Shown here one piece after another: positions 1 through 7,781 of a stretch of 64,000 nucleotides of DNA (the first letter of the stretch is position 1; the number at the start of each line of letters is the position of its first letter). The DNA is from a virus. The stretch is taken from the IMG/VR virus record IMGVR_UViG_3300037502_000519, positions 1 to 64,000 of that record; one strand, given 5' to 3'. The position numbers and the translations under genes are program-made. Below the pieces are notes generated by a model. That model was not told where the DNA came from, searched no databases, and saw nothing but the letters and a program-made list of their open reading frames with translations.

Positions 1-676
1 CTGTCTGGCCCTGCCGCACACAGGTCTCGTGCTCGTCGTCCGTAAGCCAGCGCATAGGCTTGAAGAACAACTTTGGCGACTGTGCCTTGGTGTCGAACTT
101 CATCCGCGTCACGACCATATCAGGCCCGATGTTCTGGGCAATCAGCCAGCGTGAGTACGCCTGCAACGGGCGGTTGTCGCCCTCTTCCTTACCAAAGATC
201 GACTGCGCTGGCAGGGTAAGCTGAAGCACGTCGCCCTCGATGTCGTTTGCCAGCACTACAGCAACACGTTGTGAGAAACGGCAAGCACGGGATTCACCAG
301 CGCCAGAACCCTTGACGTTTTGTGGGCATGTGGCGCACGTGTCGGACTGCTTGCTCGTGGCAGTAGGATCGGGCTTGTCGCCATCGGCAGACCAGCAATC
401 AGGACCAGCCGGGGTATCGGGGTCGTACGCCTTCATGTAGAACGTGCGGCTGATCTTGGGTGCCGCGTTAACAATCACCACATCGAGGAACCGATCTTCG
501 ATAGCGGCAACTTCTTTGCCATCAGCAATCAGACGGAACACACCGCCCTTGATCGAGATGCGCTTGCCACCACCGCCACCACCTCCACCTGCCAGTGCTT
601 TAGCTACGGCTGATAACTCGCCCGTTTTCGCAAACGCCGGTACTTGCGATGGGTTGAACAATGCGACTTCTGACAT
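1..676 (-). CDS. Possible ssDNA-binding protein, partial (C-terminus outside window)
   Basis: The gene runs off the left edge; 225 codons are visible. The ATG at 676 follows an AAAGGAG box. The protein starts MSEVALFNPSQVPAFAKTGE, has seven consecutive Gly at residues 30-36, then a basic beta-rich stretch (GKRISIKGGVFRL). Cysteines C113-x2-C116 and C131, with C93 nearby, could bind zinc. It heads the replication block next to a helicase, nuclease and polymerase, and proteins in this position are often ssDNA-binding proteins. That function is inferred from context and general character, as I see no diagnostic motif. Confidence 0.6.
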   Translation of the reverse strand, partial: MSEVALFNPSQVPAFAKTGELSAVAKALAGGGGGGGGKRISIKGGVFRLIADGKEVAAIEDRFLDVVIVNAAPKISRTFYMKAYDPDTPAGPDCWSADGDKPDPTATSKQSDTCATCPQNVKGSGAGESRACRFSQRVAVVLANDIEGDVLQLTLPAQSIFGKEEGDNRPLQAYSRWLIAQNIGPDMVVTRMKFDTKAQSPKLFFKPMRWLTDDEHETCVRQGQT

Positions 677-689
677 AGTTACTTCTCCT

Positions 690-1094
690 TTACTTCGTGG
701 GTTTGCGGACGGTAATCGTTACTTCACTGTCCGAGTTAAGGCCCGGTGGTACAACGCCGGGGTTTTCTTCTAAGAACTGCTTCATGTTGCTTTGTGCGAT
801 GCGCTTCTCAAAAAGATCTAGCGCCTCATTGTCCAGCACGAACCGCTTGAACGAATCCCAGTCACTTGTGAAGTAACGTGTCTTTTGCCCAAGAATGATG
901 GTGCCTTCCGTTGTGCGCACGCTCGCCATACCTAGCGCTTGCATGCGGTCTTTAAGTTCGTTGGCAATTTCTTGCTGTTGAACTTTAAGCTCTTCAACCT
1001 GGGTCTCGTAGGTGGAGGTCAGGTCTTGAATCCTGGCGCGGATCTTTTGGTAGATCTTTGCCAGCTTGTCCATAGGGATGTCGTCTTCTTGCAT
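690..1094 (-). CDS. Conserved phage protein with N-terminal coiled coil
   Basis: A 134-residue protein. Residues about 8-50 (KLAKIYQKIRARIQDL onward, with repeated Glu/Lys/Gln) look like a long coiled-coil helix. The rest is a compact domain ending in a Val/Thr-rich strand before RKPTK. The start has a GGAG box (AAAGGAGAGTTCAACATG). It lies 13 bases upstream of the possible ssDNA-binding gene and 42 bases after the helicase, so it belongs to the replication operon. I do not recognise the family. The middle (TEGTIILGQKTRY, then FLEENPGVVPPG near the end) resembles small phage recombination-accessory proteins, but only loosely. Confidence 0.75.
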   Translation of the reverse strand: MQEDDIPMDKLAKIYQKIRARIQDLTSTYETQVEELKVQQQEIANELKDRMQALGMASVRTTEGTIILGQKTRYFTSDWDSFKRFVLDNEALDLFEKRIAQSNMKQFLEENPGVVPPGLNSDSEVTITVRKPTK

Positions 1095-1136
1095 GTTGAA
1101 CTCTCCTTTGTGTTTTTTGGTAGTTTGTCAAATATT

Positions 1137-2702
1137 TTACTTCTTGTCAAACAGGACTTCTTCGTACAACTTCACCAGCATGTTGTTGTCCTCCACCCGC
1201 TCCGCCAAGCGCTTGAACATCTTGCGCTCGATTTCGCTCCCCTGTAGGTGAATGACGGTTACCTTGTCGCTTGTCTGGCCTTTGCGATCGGAACGTGCGC
1301 AGCACTGAATGTAGGTCTCTGTCGACATCACTGGCCCCCAGAACACCACCGTGTCAGCGGCAGTCAACGTGACGCCATGCGCTGCGGCCTGGGGCTGTAT
1401 GACCAGCACACGCGGGTCGGCCTCTTCCTGAAACTGCTTAAAGATACGCGTGCGTTTGGCTGGCGATATGTCGCCGTGGATGACCTCAGCAGAAGTGTTG
1501 TGGCTGAGCAGGTGCTCCTGGATCGTGTCGATGCTGTGCCGGTAGGGAGCGAACACCAACACCTTGCGCTGCGTCTCTTCCAAGATCTCCATGAGCACGT
1601 TAAGCCTAGCGCTACAGTCAAACGAAATGATCTCGCTGTTGTCTGTGTACGCTGCCCCTGCACTTATCTGCAACAACTTATTGACTTCAGCTGCTGCGTT
1701 TATTGCGGTTATCGTCTCGCCTGCGGCTGCGACCACCATGCGCTCCTTGAGCATGTTGTAGTACTTCTTCTGCTGCGGGGTGAGCGGTACGTCGCGGGTC
1801 TCGGTGATGACAGGCGGCAGGTCAAGGCACTGTGCTTTTGTGAACCGTATTGCTGGCTGCAGCGCTGTGTGCACCTTGTCCTGCGCGTCGAGCTTTGGCA
1901 ACCACTTGAACATCGTGACCTTGTTCATGGTGGCGTCGCGCCATGCCGTGTAGAACTTCGGCACACCAGAGGGGTTGACTAGCTTAGCCAGCCCATACGC
2001 ATCAAGAGGCGACTGCGATGCCGGGGTACCGGTCATCATCCACAGCAGCGAGTCAGGCTTGAGGATCTTGTTCAGCCCTTTCCAGCGCTTAGTCGAGACG
2101 TTCTTGTAAGCGTTGGCCTCGTCCACGATGATCAGATCAAACCGCCCATCGTTCACGATCTCGTCTGCTATGAGGTTGAGTCCGTCGTAGTTTGTTATCA
2201 CGAACTCGTATGCACCCTGCACCATCTCGATACGGCGTGCTGCTTGCTGATGGTGGGCAACGATGGCGCTACGGTGGATGATGCTGTTCTGTAGGTCTGC
2301 CATCCATGCCGAGTGCATGATTGACACCGGGCAGAGGATAAGGCACCGCCGCACACGCTTGGCACGCATGAGATAGTCCGCAGTCCACAGCGCCGCCAGC
2401 GTCTTGCCAGTACCCGGCTCAGAGAAAACGAACGCACGCTTGTGCAACGTGAGAAACGCGGCGGTCTCGACTTGGTGCTTCATGGGCTTGAATCGCCCAG
2501 GCCAGTCGTAACGTGCAGTGATCGGGGAGGGGACGTTCTTTACTCCTAAGTTCTTTAGGACACGAATCTCGTCCAGCCCCCACCGCACTGCAATCTCGTA
2601 CACCCCATCTTGTTCACCTACAACTGCCGCCTTCGGAATGATGCTGTATTTGCTAGGGTCGCGCGTTCGCAAGACGAGCGCCTTGTTATCAACTATCTGC
2701 AT
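1137..2702 (-). CDS. Superfamily 2 DNA helicase (SNF2/DEAD-like)
   Basis: An ATP-dependent DNA helicase or translocase of 521 residues. Motif I is FSEPGTGKT (about 93-101), motif II is IIVDEAN (D194, E195), and motif III is MTGTPAS. The second RecA-like lobe has VLVFAPYRHSI, VIHGDISPAKR and CARSDRKGQ, the last being the motif VI arginine region. The order is typical of SSL2/SNF2-like phage helicases that act in replication or recombination. It overlaps the following 72-residue gene by 14 bases and shares the operon with a RecB-like nuclease and DNA polymerase. I see no extra accessory domain. Confidence 0.92.
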   Translation of the reverse strand: MQIVDNKALVLRTRDPSKYSIIPKAAVVGEQDGVYEIAVRWGLDEIRVLKNLGVKNVPSPITARYDWPGRFKPMKHQVETAAFLTLHKRAFVFSEPGTGKTLAALWTADYLMRAKRVRRCLILCPVSIMHSAWMADLQNSIIHRSAIVAHHQQAARRIEMVQGAYEFVITNYDGLNLIADEIVNDGRFDLIIVDEANAYKNVSTKRWKGLNKILKPDSLLWMMTGTPASQSPLDAYGLAKLVNPSGVPKFYTAWRDATMNKVTMFKWLPKLDAQDKVHTALQPAIRFTKAQCLDLPPVITETRDVPLTPQQKKYYNMLKERMVVAAAGETITAINAAAEVNKLLQISAGAAYTDNSEIISFDCSARLNVLMEILEETQRKVLVFAPYRHSIDTIQEHLLSHNTSAEVIHGDISPAKRTRIFKQFQEEADPRVLVIQPQAAAHGVTLTAADTVVFWGPVMSTETYIQCCARSDRKGQTSDKVTVIHLQGSEIERKMFKRLAERVEDNNMLVKLYEEVLFDKK

Positions 2703-2907
2703 ATTTCTCCTTCAGCCGGTAGACTTCTTCAAGTCCCGCCTTGTTATGTATTAGGTGGTACTCCAAGATACTGGCACGCATTAGCGTGTTGACGATCTTC
2801 TTCCACTCGTCGTCTTTGACCTCGCTAGACAACGCCCAGCCTTTACCAAACCGCAAGTACCACAGGTCCGTCAACTGCTGAATGTTTAGTTTATTTCCCG
2901 TTGTCAC
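2689..2907 (-). CDS. Hypothetical protein, 72 residues
   Basis: I chose the GTG at 2907 as start (V-T-T-G-N-K-L-N-I-Q-Q). Reading further upstream would lie inside the HNH gene and gives an unnatural basic, low-complexity leader. The protein is mostly alpha-helical, with WYLRFGKGWAL in the middle and the C-terminus EEVYRLKEKYADS. Its first 17 bases overlap the end of the HNH gene and its last 14 overlap the helicase start, suggesting translational coupling. No recognisable domain; the size and helical character would fit a helicase or nuclease accessory protein, but this is a guess. Confidence 0.6.
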   Translation of the reverse strand: MTTGNKLNIQQLTDLWYLRFGKGWALSSEVKDDEWKKIVNTLMRASILEYHLIHNKAGLEEVYRLKEKYADS

Positions 2908-3151
2908 TCTGATTTGCTTTCTTGCTACGGATGCGCAGGTTGCCCTGCGTTGATTTGCCGCCAGCACGGAGCGGTTTAATGTGGTCGATGTCTTTGCCCT
3001 CACGCTTATCGGCCTTACCATTACCGTTCTTGTCAGCGCCTGTCTTGTCTATTGCACGGCGTGCACGCTGGCGTTCGTGTTGCAAACTGCCGGGGCCAGA
3101 AATGCCGAGCTTCAACGCCTGCTGGTATTCTTTTTTGTAATCTCTTGCCAT
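2891..3151 (-). CDS. Small HNH-type nuclease
   Basis: An 86-residue basic protein. Its C-terminal half has the HNH core: KDIDHIKPLRAGGKS (D56-H57), then an Asn in GNLRIRS (N71) and a final Asn in KKANQS (N80). The zinc-knuckle cysteines of many HNH proteins are absent. It is much smaller than a typical homing endonuclease and sits in the replication operon rather than in an interrupted gene. It may act as a nicking enzyme in replication, recombination or packaging. The fold is supported by the DH...N...N pattern; the role is inferred. Confidence 0.75.
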   Translation of the reverse strand: MARDYKKEYQQALKLGISGPGSLQHERQRARRAIDKTGADKNGNGKADKREGKDIDHIKPLRAGGKSTQGNLRIRSKKANQSDNGK

Positions 3152-3160
3152 GATCTGCTC

Positions 3161-3826
3161 CTAGTGTTTGGGGTGAAATTCACATGAGCGGACTGGACAC
3201 CATCCGCATAACGGCGTTTGGTTTGGATGCCAAACGTTGTGCTCAAAAGACGCATAAAGTTTTGACACCCGAAGGCGATACTGCCACCACGCCGACTCCA
3301 CATCATCCCGCGTCATGCGATGTTTGACCATCGTTTCTTTCACAACAAACAACAGCGCTGAATCTACTTGGCGTATGTGCGGGAAGTGTGCAAACACCAT
3401 GAGAGACATCAGCACTAACTGGTCACGGTCTGGGTACTTGTCATTGCCGGTCTTGTAGTCAACGATTCTCGCCGTGAGGTTGTCGTCGTTTACTATCAGT
3501 AGGTCAGCAATACCACGCACCCAGACGTTCTCATCTTTAAAGCCGCAGGGTTTGAGGTCAACCGTCAACCCCATCTCATGCTCCGCGTACTTGCGCCCAG
3601 GCTTAGCAACGAGCGCATCTAGCGTTGGCTGTAGAAAGTCGAACTGCTTGGGCAGCGGTGTGCCCTCCTTCACGAACATCTCTGCGGCGGCGTGTAGTTC
3701 TTTACCGTAGCGGATCTGTTCTGTGTCTGGTTGTGGAAACTTCTTTAGAACTTTGACTTCGTAGTACCTGCGCCCACACCCTTCAAAGTCCTTCAGACCG
3801 CTGTGTGACCAAGTTAGTTTTTGCAT
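3161..3826 (-). CDS. RecB/Cas4-like PD-(D/E)XK exonuclease with probable Fe-S cluster
   Basis: A 221-residue nuclease. The active site is visible as H45 (GKELHAAAEMF), D108 (RGIADLLIV) and the D-x-K of IVDYKTG (D123, K125). One N-terminal cysteine (C17, FEGCGRRYY) and three C-terminal ones (C207, C210, C215) match the AddB/Cas4 arrangement that holds a 4Fe-4S cluster. Family members are 5'-3' or dual-polarity exonucleases used in recombination and end processing. There is no Cas1 or CRISPR array nearby, so this is a replication/recombination enzyme and not an adaptation module. It lies 2 bases from the next gene in the same operon. Confidence 0.88.
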   Translation of the reverse strand: MQKLTWSHSGLKDFEGCGRRYYEVKVLKKFPQPDTEQIRYGKELHAAAEMFVKEGTPLPKQFDFLQPTLDALVAKPGRKYAEHEMGLTVDLKPCGFKDENVWVRGIADLLIVNDDNLTARIVDYKTGNDKYPDRDQLVLMSLMVFAHFPHIRQVDSALLFVVKETMVKHRMTRDDVESAWWQYRLRVSKLYASFEHNVWHPNQTPLCGWCPVRSCEFHPKH

Positions 3827-3828
3827 TG

Positions 3829-4128
3829 TCAGAACTTTACAGAGTTGATGGCGTTGCTCAGCCGGTGTGAGAAGGCGGTAACAAACTTCTCGTTACGCGT
3901 CAGCTTGTGGTCCATATCAGAGAGTATGGCGTGGGTGACCTCATGCCAGAACGTCTCCTGCACATCTTCCTTGCGGTACTTCACGTCACGGGTATTGCTG
4001 TGGGTTGCAACGTTAATGGTGCTGTTGCGAAAGCTCGTACTACCCATAGCGCCGGGTTCATCCATCGTCTTGACCAGATTGACCTCGTACCACGTGTCAC
4101 CAACTTTGATTTTCTTAGGTAGCTTCAT
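3829..4128 (-). CDS. Small zincin metallopeptidase-like protein
   Basis: A 99-residue protein with a clear HExxH motif, FWHEVTHAIL (H62, E63, H66), in a helix, followed by a second helix. The N-terminal half is a small beta sheet, as in minimal zincins of the SprT/ImmA type. Its ATG overlaps the polymerase stop region by four bases, so it is translationally coupled. Targets are unknown. ImmA-like peptidases cleave regulators and SprT-like ones cleave DNA-protein crosslinks; its place between polymerase and nuclease fits the second idea slightly better. The third zinc ligand is not obvious. Confidence 0.8.
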   Translation of the reverse strand: MKLPKKIKVGDTWYEVNLVKTMDEPGAMGSTSFRNSTINVATHSNTRDVKYRKEDVQETFWHEVTHAILSDMDHKLTRNEKFVTAFSHRLSNAINSVKF

Positions 4129-6089
4129 TTTGCATCTCCATATCGTTTTGCGGAGTCGATCTCAGCCGCTAGTGGTATCCCCGGCATGTACTTCGGCTCC
4201 ATGACCATCTGCGCTAAAACCCAAGTTTTAGCGTCCTCTTCTTCTGTCTCAGGTACAAGACAGACAACCTCGTCGTGAACGGTCAACAAGCACGGGTACC
4301 TTTCTTGTATCCGTAGCATGCCGTCCGTCATGACGCACCTAGCCACTGCCTGAACAATGTTTTCAGTCAGTTTCCCCCCATATAGCTTCTTATGGGTTGG
4401 GCCGTACTCCCACTGCATGCGGCCTTTATCGTCCGCTTTTCCTAGGATGGGATTATATCGCAGGGCCATACCGCTTGGCAATACGATCCGCTCCTTCTCA
4501 AACTGGATGCACTTGTGTGCATACGTATGCCCCTCCACCAAACTTCTTTTGATTAAGTTCTGGCAGATCTCCCAGAACTGCACCACGGGCTGTGCGGCGT
4601 CCCGGTACTTGTCGATGATCTTCTTGGCAGACACGGCGTGTACCAACAACTCATCATCGGTACAGGTGTGAGGTATCTCTCTGAGCCGCTTGCCGTTCTC
4701 CTCCCACTCCAGAAACTTGGTGATGTACTCTGCGTTCACGCCAAGCTGTTTGGCAAACGCTTTGTCGTATCTTGTCGGAGGTGCGCCCAGGAACCCTGTC
4801 AACAACTGCGCCGCGAACGATGCCCACCCTAGCCCATAGCCTGCGCCTAGCAGGGCCGACTTGGCAGACTGACGGAGCGCTGGGTGACTCTCTTTGCTAA
4901 GCCCCGGTATGCCGAACATCTGCGCACCGAACATAGCGTAGGCATCCTGCCCTGACTTAAAGATGTTGAGCAGATCGTCGTAGTCAGCCAGCCACGCCAG
5001 CACACGCGGCTCGATCTGTGACAAGTCGCACACCACCAAGGTGTAGCCTGCCGGTGCCATGATCGCCCTGCGCAGGAACGACCCACGCTTGAGGTTCTGG
5101 AGGTTTAGCCCTGACCCCTTGCTGGCAGACCAGCGCCCTGTATGTGCGCCGTAATAGTTAAGGGGTACCGGTAGCGTGCCGCGTTGTGCAATGTCAAGGA
5201 ACCGCTGTGCGCGTGTACGTTCCAGTGTTGATTTAACTGCCAGCCGCGCTTCACAAAGGAGCGCCACATCCTCGTCATCGGCGTTGAGAAGCGCCTGGAA
5301 TAGTGCATCGTTCTTAGCAAGCGCAAGCGCCTTCTGACCCGTGGTCTTACTAATCTTAATCGGCGGCTCAACACCCAACTGGCGTAGCAGTTCGCCAAAC
5401 TGCGGGTTGCTTGCCAGGACTGCTTCTTCAACACCAAGACGTAGAAGAAGTGATTCACGCTTTGTTCTCTCTTCATCGATAGCCGCACTCAACATCTCCT
5501 TATCTAGTTCTAGTATCGGGTTGATGAACATCTTGAGCGTCATGTCTATCAGCCGTAGCTCTTTGGCAGGGTAGCCCTTGATGAGTCTCTTGAAAACTTC
5601 TTCGCACAGGAACGTGTCATGCGCACAGTAGTCGGCGAGTTCTTTCTCTATCTCTGGCGTCAGATCCTCCAGCCCGTCTGTGCTGTGCACGGCTTTGCCC
5701 TTGGGCGGCAGGCCGAACTCCTCAGATAGTTTTGCTAGGCTGTTGCCCACCTCCACACCGCGTAGCGCACGGGCCATAGACAGCGAGTCGAAGATGAAGC
5801 ACGGCTTCACCCCGTAGACCCACGACAGTATGGCGACATCGAACTGTGCGTTGTGCGCCAGCACCGCTGTCTCTGACCAGTCTATTGAGGAGAAGAGGTC
5901 TGGCAGTTCGGCGTGGCTGTACCAGCGTGTGTTGTCCTCGCCGTAGTCTTTAATGCAGGCACCGAACGCCTTGAACTTCTCGTTGCGTACGTACTGTTCG
6001 GTGGTTAGTTTGCTGAGCGTGTAGTCTTTACTAGACCAGCGCGTCTCAAAGTCGATTACTACTATGCGCTTGTATGGCTGCTTTGACAT
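4125..6089 (-). CDS. DNA polymerase I-like, family A, with 3'-5' exonuclease domain
   Basis: The replicative polymerase, 654 residues. The exonuclease domain shows Exo I VIDFETRW (D13, E15), Exo II HNAQFD (D84) and Exo III DYCAHDTF. The polymerase domain shows motif A VVCDLSQIEPR (D355), motif B (O helix) RQSAKSALLGAGYG with R406, K410 and Y418, and motif C TVHDEVV (H605, D606). The position matching E. coli Phe762 is Leu414. There is no 5'-3' exonuclease domain, as usual for phages. It overlaps the VRR-NUC gene by 44 bases and works with the helicase, nucleases and primase-helicase of this genome. Confidence 0.96.
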   Translation of the reverse strand: MSKQPYKRIVVIDFETRWSSKDYTLSKLTTEQYVRNEKFKAFGACIKDYGEDNTRWYSHAELPDLFSSIDWSETAVLAHNAQFDVAILSWVYGVKPCFIFDSLSMARALRGVEVGNSLAKLSEEFGLPPKGKAVHSTDGLEDLTPEIEKELADYCAHDTFLCEEVFKRLIKGYPAKELRLIDMTLKMFINPILELDKEMLSAAIDEERTKRESLLLRLGVEEAVLASNPQFGELLRQLGVEPPIKISKTTGQKALALAKNDALFQALLNADDEDVALLCEARLAVKSTLERTRAQRFLDIAQRGTLPVPLNYYGAHTGRWSASKGSGLNLQNLKRGSFLRRAIMAPAGYTLVVCDLSQIEPRVLAWLADYDDLLNIFKSGQDAYAMFGAQMFGIPGLSKESHPALRQSAKSALLGAGYGLGWASFAAQLLTGFLGAPPTRYDKAFAKQLGVNAEYITKFLEWEENGKRLREIPHTCTDDELLVHAVSAKKIIDKYRDAAQPVVQFWEICQNLIKRSLVEGHTYAHKCIQFEKERIVLPSGMALRYNPILGKADDKGRMQWEYGPTHKKLYGGKLTENIVQAVARCVMTDGMLRIQERYPCLLTVHDEVVCLVPETEEEDAKTWVLAQMVMEPKYMPGIPLAAEIDSAKRYGDAK

Positions 6090-6345
6090 ATTCTAGGTTC
6101 CCCTCATTAATAACAATGGCAACGCCACCTGCGCGGCGTATCTTCTCTAGTTCTCGTTCTTGTAGTTCTGTTGTCTTGTTGCTCCCCGCTTTGCACTCGA
6201 TGGCGAAGAAGCACCCCTGGTAGCAACCTATGATGTCTGGCACCCCGGCACGACCAAAACCCCCCATGAGGGGGAAGAAATGGTACGCGCCGAGTTCATC
6301 CAGAATCGCCTTGACCTTCTTCTTTACCTTGGCCTCCGGCGTCAT
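6046..6345 (-). CDS. VRR-NUC domain nuclease
   Basis: A 99-residue protein made almost entirely of the VRR-NUC fold of the PD-(D/E)XK superfamily. GRAGVPDIIG carries D37 and FFAIECKAG carries E50 and K52. The N-terminal helix is rich in Lys (MTPEAKVKKKVKAIL). Stand-alone viral VRR-NUC proteins are structure-specific nucleases or resolvase-like enzymes. The last 44 bases overlap the start of the polymerase gene, and its ATG overlaps the upstream stop (ATGA), so the three genes are co-translated. Confidence 0.92.
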   Translation of the reverse strand: MTPEAKVKKKVKAILDELGAYHFFPLMGGFGRAGVPDIIGCYQGCFFAIECKAGSNKTTELQERELEKIRRAGGVAIVINEGNLEYVKAAIQAHSSNRL

Positions 6346-6536
6346 AGCAGTGCCCTACCAATAGAAGTCAGGGGGTCTGGCGTCTGTGCTTTTCCCCACT
6401 TCGCCAGTTCGCTGGGGCGAACGCGGGTAAATGGATTCACGGGATAGGGCATGGATGCGGTCCAGGAGGGATCGTAGGTACTCGACCTCTCTAGCTCTTT
6501 CTTCAAGTCTACGCTGTAGGTTTTTGATAACTTCAT
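6342..6536 (-). CDS. Hypothetical protein, 64 residues
   Basis: The ATG at 6536 lies six bases after a GGAGG box, and the stop overlaps the VRR-NUC ATG (ATGA). Both favour this frame. The product begins MKLSKTYSVDLKKELE and is rich in Pro and Trp in the second half (PYPVNPFTRVRP, SELAKWGKAQ). A second open frame covers nearly the same DNA (6355-6549) and could encode a 64-residue coiled-coil peptide beginning MEDKDEVIKNLQ, but it lacks a ribosome binding site. No family recognised. Confidence 0.55.
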   Translation of the reverse strand: MKLSKTYSVDLKKELERSSTYDPSWTASMPYPVNPFTRVRPSELAKWGKAQTPDPLTSIGRALL

Positions 6537-6538
6537 CT

Positions 6539-6739
6539 TTATCCTCCATTGGGCCGCACGCTTTCTGCCCACACAAGTATGGCGCTGGACGCACGCACGA
6601 TGTTTTTACTAATGTTCTCGATCTCAAGAACGTCTTGTTCGCTTAGCCTTGGGTTTGCGCACAGGGCTTGCAGTCTTTCTGACGACTGCTTCAGGGTTAC
6701 TACTGAGTTCGCTGGGTCGTTGATTGCTGTTAATTGCAT
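6539..6739 (-). CDS. Hypothetical helical protein, 66 residues
   Basis: The ATG at 6739 follows TTGGAGGTGTTAC, a strong Shine-Dalgarno site that decides the start. The product (MQLTAINDPANSVVTLKQSS...) is almost all helix, with Leu/Ile periodicity suggesting a small two-helix bundle. It overlaps the 3' end of the DUF3310 gene by 116 bases in another frame, a long overlap even for this phage. Its stop codon lies in the ribosome binding site of the next gene. Function unknown. Confidence 0.6.
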   Translation of the reverse strand: MQLTAINDPANSVVTLKQSSERLQALCANPRLSEQDVLEIENISKNIVRASSAILVWAESVRPNGG

Positions 6740-6953
6740 GTAACACCTCCAAGAGTTTTTCAAGATAGTGGATGCCTTTGCTAATTTCCTGCGGGGATTC
6801 ATCCTTGGCCCCCATGCGCATGATGTACTTCAACGCGCCACCGCGATAATAACCAATACGTTGATCTTCAGGCCACGTGTCTACAACGTCCCACGGCTCA
6901 ACGCCCATAGCTTTGTAATGCGTGCCGCCAACTTGTTTGTCTCTAGCGCTCAT
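6624..6953 (-). CDS. DUF3310 protein
   Basis: A 109-residue protein. The N-terminal part has the DUF3310 signature: KQVGGTHYKAMGVEPWDVVDTW, then GYYRGGALKYIMRMGAK and a helix with HYLEKLLEVL. The family is widespread in phages and is sometimes annotated as nucleotide kinase without proof. The C-terminal tail from about residue 80 is basic (VRKPKAKRTRRS) and overlaps the next gene. The ATG at 6953 is placed five bases after AAGGAG; a GTG two codons upstream is less well placed. Confidence 0.88.
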   Translation of the reverse strand: MSARDKQVGGTHYKAMGVEPWDVVDTWPEDQRIGYYRGGALKYIMRMGAKDESPQEISKGIHYLEKLLEVLHAINSNQRPSELSSNPEAVVRKTASPVRKPKAKRTRRS

Positions 6954-6955
6954 GA

Positions 6956-7228
6956 TCACTCCTTCACAGGTTGTTTGTTAGCCCACAGATTCACACAGGT
7001 CTGCTCCAGATCTAACGACGGTGGGTTCGTCTTTAGTGCGTCCTTGATGCCCATGTTGTACGCCTGCACAACGTCCTTGGGCATAGTCAACTGGCTGGCA
7101 TCTGGCTGTGCAGTAAGTTTGTTGTAGACCAGAACAACCAACAGCATCACAAACATACCGAACATAGCGCCGATCCAGAAGCGCTCATCGTGATCGCGGT
7201 AGAACTTAGTTTCTTGTGTGTGGTTCAT
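6956..7228 (-). CDS. Single-pass membrane protein, 90 residues
   Basis: A charged N-terminus (MNHTQETKFYRDHDERF) is followed by one hydrophobic helix at about residues 18-36 (WIGAMFGMFVMLLVVLVY), then a soluble C-terminal domain of about 50 residues containing one Cys. The charge distribution does not settle the topology. The stop overlaps the next ribosome binding site and the ATG overlaps the upstream stop by four bases. It could anchor a soluble partner to the inner membrane or act as an accessory lysis or exclusion protein; nothing in the sequence decides this. Confidence 0.75.
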   Translation of the reverse strand: MNHTQETKFYRDHDERFWIGAMFGMFVMLLVVLVYNKLTAQPDASQLTMPKDVVQAYNMGIKDALKTNPPSLDLEQTCVNLWANKQPVKE

Positions 7229-7566
7229 GCTTTTTCTCCTTGATAAATTTTAGAATGCCATTTTGTGATGAGCCTTCCATGCACGTTGCGATCATTGGCT
7301 CTCACCCATCCTGCACCTTCTATGATGTTTTCTTTTATGGCTTGGCGTGGTATGGCACCCCATGCCCTAGTATCTGGTGGGAAGGGTAGATCGGGGTGCG
7401 AAAGACGGACTTCTTCTGTGGTAAAAAACTCGTGGGTCTTTGCATAAGATACGAACGCATCGAACGCTGTTCCTCGCCATGCCAATCCTGCATTATCAGC
7501 GGCAACTTCTGCCGCCCTGTGCCCAAGGGCAAGACCTTCGTGGATTTCTCGTTCTTGGTCGGTCAT
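7225..7566 (-). CDS. Conserved phage protein, 113 residues
   Basis: The N-terminal half is helical (EREIHEGLALGHRAAEVAADNAG). The second half (PPDTRAWGAIPRQAIKENII, then GWVRANDRNVHGRLITKWHSK) has the alternation of a winged-helix or similar small DNA-binding fold. Similar proteins occur in many proteobacterial prophages without known function. It overlaps both neighbours by four bases (ATGA), so it is coupled within the small-gene operon. A DNA-binding role is a guess based on the basic C-terminal half. Confidence 0.75.
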   Translation of the reverse strand: MTDQEREIHEGLALGHRAAEVAADNAGLAWRGTAFDAFVSYAKTHEFFTTEEVRLSHPDLPFPPDTRAWGAIPRQAIKENIIEGAGWVRANDRNVHGRLITKWHSKIYQGEKA

Positions 7567-7781
7567 GTGTTTTTCTCCTTTTCTGCGGTTTCGTAGCCCG
7601 CTACAAACCCCTTATGCCATGCTTTATGCCAGCATAGGCACCACATCTCGTAGTATCCCCGTTGTAGCGGAAATGAAAACTCTGGCTCTTTAAAATACTC
7701 CTTTACATCTTTGCGTTTAATAAACGCTTCCCATGCCTTGTCACGCTCTGGGTTTTTGACTGGTATGTTGTTTAGTTTCAT
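7563..7781 (-). CDS. Hypothetical protein, 72 residues
   Basis: The ATG at 7781 follows AAAGGAGAAGAATAC. The product MKLNNIPVKNPERDKAWEAF... has an aromatic, Cys/His-containing centre (GYYEMWCLCWHKAWHKG) and ends ETAEKEKNT. That EKEKNT ending resembles the KLKEKNT tail shared by several proteins just upstream. Small Trp-rich proteins of this type (AWEAF ... CWHKAW) are common in Betaproteobacteria phages. Function unknown. Confidence 0.68.
   Translation of the reverse strand: MKLNNIPVKNPERDKAWEAFIKRKDVKEYFKEPEFSFPLQRGYYEMWCLCWHKAWHKGFVAGYETAEKEKNT

Noticed and set aside
1248-1982. 244-codon plus frame opposite the helicase
   Set aside because: Helicase motifs are on the minus strand and the plus frame has no site or domain.
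3161-3826. CRISPR-associated Cas4 with adaptation function
   Set aside because: No Cas1, Cas2 or array in 64 kb; the neighbours are replication genes.
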